NCBI GenBank assembly: GCA_018350325.1
Contig: JAEVLN010000026.1
Coordinates: 941,764 to 1,005,763 of the forward strand
Direction: 5' to 3'
Origin: Globodera rostochiensis
Taxonomy: Eukaryota > Nematoda > Chromadorea > Rhabditida > Heteroderidae
DNA length: 64,000 nt
Part shown: piece after piece, positions 55,315 to 64,000 of the stretch
Position numbering within the stretch: the first letter of the stretch is position 1
How the letters are laid out: every line of letters begins with the position of its first letter
The notes under the pieces: model-generated
Database searches by the model: none
Seen by the model: only the letters and a program-made list of their open reading frames with translations
What the model was told of the DNA's origin: nothing
Program-made: the position numbers and the translations under genes

Positions 55315-58145
55315 TAGAGCCCGGTAAAAAAAAATTTCCGGGAACGGGAACGGGAACGGGGTTTTCAAAAAGAACGGGGCGGGAATCCCGAACGGGAATC
55401 CCGTCTTTTTCCCGTTCCCGTAAAAATCCCGTTCAATTTTTAACGGGAATCCCGCGGGAACGGGAAAAATTTTGAAAAATTAAGCAAACAATTTTCTAAC
55501 ATTTTTTAGACGCACTATACGGTAATTTCGCGTATAACACAATAAATAACAACATAAACATGAAAAATATTAATAGAATTGAATTTTTGGGATCGATTTG
55601 TTTAAGAAAATTAACATTTCTGCGTGTTCTGGTTTTAAACTTGAACGTCTGTAATCGTATACATCGCGCGCAACGCTGAAAAGTTGCTCACTTCCAATGG
55701 TTGTTGAAGGAGCTGTGAGGTAGCGCTTTGCAATTGTGGCAAGAATGGGGAAGCTTCCTTCGTTTATTTTCCACCAGTCCAACGGGTCCAATTCCTGTCC
55801 AATCAGATCGGCTGAGCAGAACCGCGTGAATTCTTCCTCAAATTTCGATCCCTGCTGGACTTGGACTAAATAAGTCAATTACTCCAGAAAGTAATACCCA
55901 AACAGTACCGGCCGTTTTGCTTGTTGAGGCTATTTCCGATAATGAGTCAAGGAAAGTGCGTTGAAGTTTGCTGGGAGGAGCTATAAAAGCATTCTCATCG
56001 CAACCGAAAAGGTCAAGGTCGGCGACATTTTCGTCATCTTTCTGTTCATCTGCCAGCCACGATTTTACACTTAATTTCGGAAGCAGAAAATTAAATAAAA
56101 CCAAATGTTTTACTCACTGCATTGTGAACAAATCCTTATCAGCCGCAAAAAATACTTTGAACCGAGGGTCAAGGAATGTCGAAACAGCATGAAGCCTTAA
56201 AATTAATTGAGACATTTTTTTTAAATTAAGAAACTTTTCGTTTTCCAAATGCGAAAATCGTTCTTCAATCCCTGTAAGAAGCTTTGTTCGCATTTCTTCC
56301 ACCTCGACAATTCCCTGTAAAATATCATTTTCGCCGTTCAGTCGAAGATCCAATTGGCGAATTTGTGAAAGCAATGCTCTTGCGAATGGAATTTTGGTCG
56401 AAAGCGGTGATTTGCAGAAGAAAAGTGATGCTTCCTCCAATGGTGTTAGAAGGCGTTGAAGCAACTCAAGCAATTTCCACTCCCCGTCTTGCATCGTCAA
56501 TTCAAAATTTCGATGTTCAAATGAAATTAGGTCAATTGCGGCCCTCTGTTCCAACAAACGTCTGATCATTATCAAAGAAGAGTTCCAACGAACAGCCATT
56601 TCCTAAATTATTAATTGATAAACTTAAATCATCAATAGTTTATTTGTACCTGCAGGAGTTTGTGTTGTGGCAAACCTTCTAGTTCTTGTACCTCTTTTAA
56701 CTCATCCAAAGCTTTGATCGAATGTTTCACCCTCGAAACAATCCGACGACAATTTGCTTAAATTATAATACTTTCTAAAGACAAAACAGACCTTACCGAA
56801 TAGTTCTGAAATCGCTCCTTGCTTACTTCCAAAACTGTTCTTCACCGAACGGTCCAACAAATGTGCGGCGCAATTTGCCCGGAAAAATGGCAGGATTTTT
56901 TCGTTGTTGTCCATCTCTTCAAAAGCCTAAACAAAAAAATACCAAATGCATCTATAAATCCAACCTTTTTCATGTTCGATCCACCATCGGTAAGAAAAGC
57001 GTGAATTTTTTTCTGGCAGCACCAACTATTTACTATTGTTGACAATGTTTCCGCAACTCGAAGTCCAGTGTGTGATCCAGGGAATGGTTGAATCGCCAAA
57101 GTGTATACCACTCTGGTCCATTTGTCAGTAATTCCCTCCGCTGTTAAACTAATCAACTTTTAGTATTTTGCTTTACTAAAATAAACCTTATAAAGCCTTG
57201 ACTTGGCCCACTCCAAATGTCGGATGTGCACGATATTGAATTGCATTTTTCTAATTCGGCTTTCATTTTTTCTTTGACGGCGGCATATGCAATTGGAAGA
57301 AGCTTTCGGTAGTGCGACTCGTCTTTGAGCTGCTCACTCCATGGTTTGCATAACGTCCGGAAATGCGGATTGTTGACGAGGTTGAACGGCAGATTTGCAC
57401 AACAAATCAAATTGACAATCACTTTGTCGAGTCGCGTCATATTTCCTTAATTACTTTTAAATAACAAAACAGAATCGAGTTATGTAACTAACCACTGCTC
57501 CTCACAACGAAATTTTCGATTCCTCCGGCTTTCCGGCACTTGACAACCGACTTCTCTAAATTTTTCGTCATTTCGTCAAATTTTGTTTTATATTCCGAAT
57601 TCTTGTGCTTTTCACTCCTCAAATGTCCAATCAAAGAGGAAATACTGCCGTCCGAAAGTTTGAATTGGTATTTGCCCTCCTTTTTTGCCTTGCATTCCAA
57701 ACATTCTGCCATCTCCTTATTTTTACTGTTTCGTTCAAAAAGTCCAATTTTCCAAATTGGATGCACCCGTGACATTAGAAATAATAAATAAACCTTGATT
57801 AATAAATAAAAGAACAGAATATGGCGCATTTTGGGGGGCTTTGGCGGTTGCAATAGCCGCCGCCGTCAAAATTTTTTGCGTTTTGTGATGAAAATTGGTC
57901 CAAAATTGTTACAATTTTTGAAAACATTTCGCCAAGAAAAAAGAACGGGAACGGGAAAAAGACTGAAAAAAATTTCCGGGAACGGGAACGGGAACGGGGT
58001 TTTCAAAAAGAACGGGGCGGGAATCCCGAACGGGAATCCCGTCTTTTTCCCGTTCCCGTAAAAAATCCCGCTGGGCAAAAAAGACGGGAACGGGACCGGG
58101 ATTCCCGTACTTTTCCCGCGGGAATCCCGTTCCCGCCGGGCTCTA
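55315..58145. mobile_element. Complete hAT transposon, 2831 bp
   Basis: The ends are TAGAGCCCGGTAAA and (inverted) TAGAGCCCGGCGGG. The 8-bp target duplication GTAAAAAC is exact (55307-55314, 58146-58153). Subterminal regions are packed with GGGAACGGGAACGGG and GGGAATCCCG modules at both ends. It encodes one intact transposase on the minus strand. It inserted into a CGTTTCGTAAA repeat. Confidence 0.95.
55570..57775 (-). CDS. hAT transposase with BED zinc finger, intact
   Basis: Eight exons join without a stop, 634 residues: 57775-57493, 57445-57187, 57148-56965, 56926-56797, 56756-56650, 56602-56118, 56069-55909, 55865-55570. The N-terminal BED finger has [10 protein letters not shown]...[12 protein letters not shown] (C-x2-C...H-x5-H form). 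The RNase-H-like core shows [26 protein letters not shown] and [17 protein letters not shown]. The middle has [20 protein letters not shown] and [11 protein letters not shown]. The C-terminal dimerisation region is [41 protein letters not shown] chose the ATG at 57775 because the BED finger follows immediately; an upstream in-frame leader is hydrophobic and less likely. It cuts and pastes the element and leaves 8-bp duplications. Confidence 0.93.
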
Positions 58146-58159
58146 GTAAAAACTGCCAC

Positions 58160-58290
58160 CATGCATGGGCATTTCGTAAATTCGCCAGGGCGTTTCGTAA
58201 ATTCGCCAGGGCGTTTCGTAAATTCGCCAGGGCGTTTCGTAAATTCGCCAGGGCGTTTCGTAAATTCGCCAGGACGTTTCCTAAATGCGC
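58160..58290. repeat. 22-bp tandem repeat, about six units
   Basis: Unit CGTTTCGTAAATTCGCCAGG plus GC, repeated head to tail next to the hAT element. Its CGTTTCGTAAA core also precedes the hAT at 55301 and occurs at 26325-26355. Confidence 0.85.
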
Positions 58291-58513
58291 CACATATATT
58301 TTATGAAGTAGATCAGAAAACCACGATAAAGTTTGTTTTTTTTGTTTTTAAAATGCTAGTCCTGATCCCGGCCTTCACTGTCCCGGTCCCGATTTCCCCC
58401 AAAAATCCCATGCCCGACCACTCTAAAATATAAAAACGGAAATGAGTATAGGTGGAATCCCGGGAAGAACCGGAATGTTATGTCGAGAAAATGCGGCAAA
58501 TGCCATTTTGCCC

Positions 58514-58990
58514 TTACTCGCCGATGTCACTGTCTTGGAAATTAATGTCGAGGCAATTCCACGGACACCAATTCCACTCAGCTGCCTCCTTTTCCAACTC
58601 GGCCCATTTGTCTTCGTCCCGCTCAATTGGACAACGAACAAACAGCCATTTGTCTTCCTTAAAGCGTCACAACCCCAATCGCTCCCGCGTCAAATTGTTC
58701 CTCAATTCAAATGGCACAATGCCTTCAGAAGACCAATGGTTAAGACAAATGATGAAATTGACTGGATCGGTTGAATTCAGAAATCCCTTAAATTTTTTAG
58801 TTCAAACAATAAATAATAAACCGACAAAGACCTTATCCAAATGCCGGCGAATCCGATCACTTTGTCGGGAAGTGATTTTTGCGGAATTGACAGCTGACGC
58901 TCGGCGCCATTGCCAAAGCGTTTGACAATTTCAGCGCCTGTTCCGTCAGCTGCGAGACGAAGCGCGTCCACCAAAAAATCAAATCAATCG
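58514..58990 (-). pseudogene. F-box-like family copy missing its third exon
   Basis: The end of exon 2 (to 58832) reads [40 protein letters not shown]. Exon 4 (from 58786) reads [45 protein letters not shown] and ends DSDIGE at 58514. The 403-nt third exon is absent. Exon 2 ends in phase 2 while exon 4 starts in phase 0, so the frame breaks. The F-box-like part of exon 2 is also lost. Confidence 0.7.
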
Positions 58991-59159
58991 CTGATCAAGC
59001 CGGTTACGCTTAGGGAACTCGAGGCCAATGTCAAGGTGTGTTCTCAACCGACAACAAAAAACAGAAGAAGGCTTCCTCTTCGATCAGGTCGCGCGCCCTT
59101 CGTTTACTATTACCAAAAATCAAGTACTTGACGGAAATATCAGACAAATCAATGATTTG

Positions 59160-59310
59160 ACAAAATCTGATCCCGAACCCCGACCTTTTTGGTCGGGGAC
59201 GAAAACCCCGACCCCGACTTTTTCTGCCTCTGCGCGGTCGGGGCTGAACGCTAATTAACCATTGCTCGTATTTATGAGGGGTCGGCGGTGCTGATTGGCG
59301 CCGCCGAGAA
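59160..59310. repeat. GC-rich terminus and hairpin
   Basis: Inverted CCCGACC/GGTCGGGG modules at 59170-59250, then a hairpin-family copy at 59281. Related CCCGACCCC termini occur at 61955 and 62905. Confidence 0.5.
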
Positions 59311-59358
59311 ATTTATTTTAAATCGAAGCCAAACAGATAAAAGTTTAATATTATAAAA

Positions 59359-59955
59359 TGAATATATTCATCGCTATTGAACTGTTTGTGGCATTTATTG
59401 AGAAATTTATTGTTGGGATGTACCACGCGCACCAAACCATTCACTTTTTGGTGGGGGAAAGAGACGAAAAAGAGGCGAGTTTTGGGATAGATTAAATAAT
59501 TTTAAATTTATTTATGATTAATTCTTTTTTTTTTTAATTTTTGTTTGTTTGAATTTGAAGCTTCTGTCGGCACATAAAGCAATTCTGGCGAGAGCTTCCG
59601 ACGTTCTTGAGGCAATGTTCCGTTTTGACGAGGCAAATGCAAAGTCCGCCGCCGCTGGGACCGGTGCGGAAAATTTGTTTAATTTTTTTGAAAAAAACGA
59701 TTTTTAGGCTCGGCCCGTGGATGTGCCCGGCGAGGAGGTGGGGGCGTTCAAGGCGATGTTAGCCTTCATTTACGCCGATGATTTGAGTGGACTGAACGGA
59801 GACAATGCAATTTCTGTGCTTTATGCGGGTGAATTTTAAGAAATTGGACCGATCTAAATTATAATTATGTTGAAATTTATTAAAAATAACCGTAGAAAAT
59901 TCTTAGGTTTGAAAAATTAATGGATTAATTGTCTTTTAGCCAACAAATATATTGT
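59359..59955 (+). pseudogene. BTB fragment with foreign N-terminus
   Basis: The BTB exons read HFLVGERDEKE (then a GCGAG donor at 59475), LLSAHKAILARASDVLEAMF and [37 protein letters not shown], stop. The normal N-terminus is replaced by hydrophobic MNIFIAIELFVAFIEKFIVG. A last trace of the next exon (NKYIVGGHFA) is seen near 59940 before sequence diverges. No BACK or SPRY exon continues on this strand, so it is truncated. Confidence 0.65.
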
Positions 59956-60244
59956 GGGTGGACATTTCGCTGAGTAATTCAAAAACTTTGTTAAAATTAT
60001 TTCATTTTTGTTTCTAATTTAAAGACAGTGTGTTATAGCAAAGTTTTTAGATGGCCGAATTTAAGCCTTTGGAGCCTCAACGGCCTAAAAATGTTAATTT
60101 GCTAAGCTTCGGAAAATAATTTCTTTATCGAGCCGAGATTTGCGAAATGACAACAAAAATCAAATTAGGTAGACAATGACACACCAACAAGAATTGTAAA
60201 GCTGTCACCCATCGACTACCGTATTCTTCAAAAAAATGCTTTTT

Positions 60245-61363
60245 TTAATTGTTTTTCACTGTCCGGGGGCAGAATTTGAATACAAAGTTCGGTCCAAAGT
60301 TCGCTTCAATTTTATGGTCATAGCCATGCAACGTAACGCATGGGAACAATTCGGTGGCAGAATCGGAGACATACAGCCCGGTAGTTTCTGCAAAAAAACT
60401 AGTTAAGCAAATAATTTAAAAATGAAATTGCCCTTAATATTATTCTCTTTTTTTTCTCACCCAAACGCTGTCCATTTTTTGTGTAAATGATTTGGCGAGT
60501 TGCCAAATCCACGCCGCATCCGATGACGTCACCTTCCTCAAATCTGGGCTCTACATTGATGAAAGGGCGTCCATTGCTGTAGAAACATCCCTCGACCTCG
60601 TGCCCCCATAAAATGCCACAGCTTCCGTATGCGTAAGAGCCTTCGTAACCTCCAACCCAAACGTCCAAAGGCATTGGTTTGGCCCCAATTCCAATGTGAA
60701 CAAAGCTAAATATTATTTTTTATAGGGAAAGGCCGCTAAAGCATTTCGAAGGTCAACTTTTATTTAACTTACTATGCTCCTTTCTCCAAGATGGTCACTT
60801 CGTAGTAGAAAATGCCAAATTTTCCTTTTGGAATTGGCCGTTTGGCTTGGACAGAGCTCCACTCTGAAAAGAAGTTAATTCAAACATTTTTTCTTAACTC
60901 TACACGTAAACTTTTTCAATCAATCCGTAACAGAATAATATTTACCGCGATTCTTTCCATTATATCGGACCAACAAACGTTTGGGCTCAATGATTCTGAG
61001 GCCGCCGTGACACGCCGTGGGATCCCATCGATTCTGTTTTAAGGGAAAGTGTTGTTTATGGAAATGCTTTTTTGTTTTTGTTGAAAAATTTTGACCTCAA
61101 ACTTTTGCTTTTGTTTTCGGACGAGTGAAACGCAATTTGTGGCGATTGGATGGCACAGCAAAAGCATTCGGCTGCCATGATGAAAGGGCAACGCCGAAAT
61201 TACCTGAAATTTGTGTAAAAATTTGGATTTTGCATCCATTTTTTATTGATTTGATGGCATTTATTTAAAAACGGCACACCTCACACTGCAACTCCAACGG
61301 CAACCGCCGACGGCGTTTTATTTGCGAGTCATTTACATTGGAAGCGCTGCCGCTATTCGCCAT
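60245..61363 (-). CDS. F-box-like SPRY protein, intact
   Basis: Six exons join in frame, 252 residues: 61363-61280 ([28 protein letters not shown]), 61203-61096 ([20 protein letters not shown]), 61033-60946 ([20 protein letters not shown]), 60863-60773 ([18 protein letters not shown]), 60705-60461 ([38 protein letters not shown]), 60387-60245 ([14 protein letters not shown]). The [15 protein letters not shown] segment has the spacing of an F-box start and would bind SKP1. The rest is a complete SPRY domain. This matches the F-box-SPRY layout known from FBXO45. No signal peptide; the RRRR patch may direct nuclear entry. The exon 4 donor follows ATA and avoids a stop that would appear if the intron were retained. 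F-box assignment is moderate, SPRY is firm. Confidence 0.7.
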
Positions 61364-61369
61364 AATAAC

Positions 61370-63140
61370 AATTGGATGATTTTGTATCGCTTTAATGAAA
61401 AAAATAATTTAAATTTTTCTTAAGAAATTTTTTGAAAAAGTGCCAAAATAAGCACAAAGCAGCACTTCATTAAAGTGAAAAATTTAAGTAAAGTTCGCTT
61501 CATTCATTATATTTTTCTGGTTATAAAGAACAAAAATAAGCATTTTGTGGAAATCTGGCGCCCACCGGTGAAAAAAAGTGGCAAAAAGTGAGGGTGGAAC
61601 AATCAAATCGGAAGCAAAGAGGTCGAATGAACTTACTTTGGGCAAATGTGTTCACCCAAAAACGGGGGGGGGGGGTGGGAGGAATGGACATTCGCTTTTA
61701 GAAATCGATATTTTGTTCTCATAAATTTGAATGTTATCTCACTCTCTCACTTTTTATTTTATATCGATAAATTCGCAATCAGCGCATCAAATAACATATT
61801 TTGAGACAATTTTTAGAATAAAAAATATTTTTCACAAATTTTGACCAAAAGGGTCCAATGGTTTTGCAAACTTGAGGAGACATAACGGTACAAACCAGGG
61901 ATAGGTATCGCTATCAAGCGATATATCGCATTTATCGCCTTTTTCCTAAATTTGCGGGGTCGGGGTCGGGGTCGGGGTGACAACCAATCAAAAGCAATTT
62001 CAAATTACTTTTTTAGTCATTTTATCGGCAAAATAAAAGCTTTACACAACGAAAATGATAAAATTGATTAGACTGATTTTGAATGCTTGAAGTTCACCAG
62101 CAGCAGAAGAATCGGCCGTCCTGATGCTCTTTTGCCCATTCCTCCCTCCACTAAACGCCTTTCTGGGTCGCCGTTTTGCCCAAGGCATTCAATTTGAATG
62201 CAAAAAGTGCCCTCTGCTGAATTTTTTGTCTACAAAAATGCCAAAGATAAGGCTGATGAGGTCATCAGAATCGTTATTTAAAAGCGGGCAGACATTTCAT
62301 TTTACGCATTCATTTATGAACAACTAATAATGAACATGGAGACAATGTCCTTTACCTTCAAAAGAATACACCGTTCATTGCATATAATTACAAATGTTGC
62401 AAATTGTTCAAATTCCCCCATTTGTCCTTATTTTTGACAAATGTATTTCTTTTAGGATTTTTACAACCAAATTGTGCCCATTATTTTAATATATTTTTGC
62501 TCACATCTCAAAATGGGGCCAAAATTAATCTAAAATAAAAAATTTCTGAGTTTACGAACAATTTTTTTGCTTTTTTGCTCAAAAAGCGTTAGAAAATGTC
62601 TTCAAAATTATGGGAAAATCGTAAAAGTGCTCATTTTAGAAATTTTTGTTATAATTCAATATCTAATTATAAAATGGTGTAAATTGAGCCCGAACAAATT
62701 ATCCGAATCCGGCAGTCCGGAATCTAGGGTTTTGGGCAAACCCCGGATTTTTGGGGGCAGAACAGAGTGAAAATTGAACGTAAGAGTTATAATAAATTTG
62801 TTTTCATCGGTAATGCAAAATTTCCCTTGAAAAAATTTCGGGATTTTTTGGGTTTCGGAATTTCGGGTTTCGGATTTTATTTTCCGATTTGCCCATCCCT
62901 GGTGTTCAGTCCCGATCCCCGACCCAAAAAAAAGGTCGGGGTCGGGGAGGCCGGGGTTGGCATGTCGGGGGTCGGGGACCAACCCTAGTTTTAGAGGTGT
63001 GCCAATTTGAATTGGCAAATTTTTCGAAATTTTTACAATTTTTTTCAACAAAAATGTTAGAAATTCTAAAAAATTTACCGAAAATCGAACTTTTTTTTTG
63101 GGAAAAATTGGTTTACAAAAAAAAGTACGATCTTTTTCTT
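61370..63140. other. Repeat-rich intergenic region
   Basis: 61640-61720 and 62110-62340 hold copies of the dispersed family with CTGGGTCGCCGTTTTGCCC and CATTTATGAACAACTAATAA. 61800-61885 matches the intron-1 element at 11600-11830. 61915-61980 and 62890-62995 are GC-rich termini (GGGGTCGGGG) ending CAGGGATGGGC or CAACCCTA. I see no supported gene. Confidence 0.5.
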
Positions 63141-63147
63141 TCTCGCC

Positions 63148-63992
63148 CAGGGGCCTATTTCAATTCTCGTCGTATTACGATATGATCCCATCATATGACG
63201 ACCCGTTCATCATATGACCGGTTCAATTCTCGTCATCTCGTCATATGACGGCATCGTATTTCACAATCGGATACGACGAGAAAACACAATGAAAATCGTA
63301 TGTAGAAATCGTAACATCATAAAAATTGTTTCAATTCGTGTCGTATGACATCTAAGTTAAAAAATTTAACAATTTTTAAATTTAATTTTTACATTATTTA
63401 TTTTTAGGCAGAACGAAATTTAAATAAATTGGCCAATATTTCTTAAATTTTGGGTGTTTAGTGAAAATTTCCAAATTTTTGAAAAATCAGAAAAACTCCC
63501 AAAAGAAAAAACCTGATAAATAACATATTATGGCCACCCTGTGCCTGCAGCAACTTGCAGAATTTAATACATAAATATTAAGCTATGATTTAATTAAAAA
63601 TGCAAAATTTTCTTCAAAAAAATTCAGTTTTTTATACTGGTCTATTTAAAAAATCATAAATAATTTAAACTTTAATCCAAATAAAACATTTTTATATCAT
63701 TCGAAAGCTAAGATTTGGCTCTATTTTACTAATTAAAAATAAAAAATAAATCTTTATTTTTTAAATATAAAATTGGCCAAAAACCTACATATGATGAGGC
63801 CTCGTAGGGTGTTTGAACGTGGTACATCCATCCCCTTGGAGCTCGTCGTATTACGATGTACCGATACGACGCGTCATATGCTACATATGACGAATCGTAC
63901 GAAAAATCATACGCGGCATACGACGACATCGTACGCCGCGTATGATATGATGCCGTCGAATGATTTCATCGTAATACGACGAATTGAAACAT
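63148..63992. mobile_element. Inverted-repeat element built of CATATGACG palindromes
   Basis: The left end TTTCAATTCTCGTCGTATTA and the right end TAATACGACGAATTGAAA are inverted copies. Both subterminal regions contain many TCATATGACGA-type short palindromes. The centre is AT-rich and non-coding. Exact limits and target duplication are not resolved because the right end nearly coincides with the window end. Confidence 0.65.
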
Positions 63993-64000
63993 ACATACGA

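Noticed and set aside
57866..58293. Frames rich in Arg/Gly/Phe and ALANLRNALANLRN
   Set aside because: They translate the hAT subterminal GGGAACGGG repeats and the 22-bp tandem repeat.
1..64000. tRNA or rRNA genes, riboswitches, operons
   Set aside because: I found no cloverleaf with A/B boxes or rRNA-like segment by eye, and prokaryotic features do not apply; a covariance-model scan was not possible here.

Overview
This is a nuclear contig from a plant-parasitic cyst nematode (Heteroderidae, most like Globodera). The assignment is by inference from gene families, not from a marker gene. The DNA is AT-rich. Genes are split into many short exons, GT-AG introns are mixed with GC-AG introns, and expanded SPRY, BTB and F-box-like families carry the motif [15 protein letters not shown], which is typical of the cyst-nematode RBP/SPRYSEC group. 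Nothing bacterial (operons, Shine-Dalgarno sites, CRISPR) is present. Exon models below were made by eye from splice sites and reading phase.

Layout. 1-1.5 kb: two tandem-repeat arrays. 2.4-9 kb: gene fragments (F-box-like, SecA-like ATPase, Cys-rich exon) among small transposons. 9.4-10 kb: broken GH18 chitinase-like gene. 11.2-13.3 kb: intact F-box-like gene. 13.7-14.4 kb: small secreted-protein gene with a start-codon frame problem. 14.6-19 kb: BTB/SPRY debris, an internally deleted hAT element and a Cys-rich gene of unknown family. 19.4-20.9 kb (-) and 28.1-29.7 kb (+): two more F-box-like copies, both frameshifted. 22.2-24.1 kb (+): BTB-SPRY gene. 30.2-32.8 kb: intact pogo-like transposon. 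33.3 kb: tiny predicted secreted peptide. 33.7-36.3 kb: 108-bp tandem array. 38.3-38.6 kb: orphan signal-peptide cassette. 39.4-43.3 kb (-): coiled-coil-SPRY gene. 44-45 kb: dead Gypsy integrase. 45.3-48.3 kb (-): BTB-BACK-SPRY gene preceded in frame by a signal-peptide exon. 49.5-54.5 kb: degraded SPRY copies, including an inversion junction. 55.3-58.1 kb: intact hAT transposon. 58.5-61.4 kb: F-box and BTB relics, then an intact F-box-like-SPRY gene (-). 61.4-64 kb: dispersed repeats and a palindromic inverted-repeat element.

How the genes fit together. BTB/BACK proteins are Cullin-3 adaptors, F-box proteins are Cullin-1/SKP1 adaptors, and SPRY is a protein-binding domain. In this window the same SPRY module (four exons with conserved phases) sits behind BTB-BACK, behind an F-box-like N-terminus, behind coiled coils and behind a membrane segment. 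One BTB-BACK-SPRY copy has gained a signal peptide. The locus therefore looks like a birth-and-death cluster of ubiquitin-ligase substrate adaptors, some possibly exported as effectors, reshaped by hAT, pogo and MULE-like transposons. That the secreted form acts in the host is inference.
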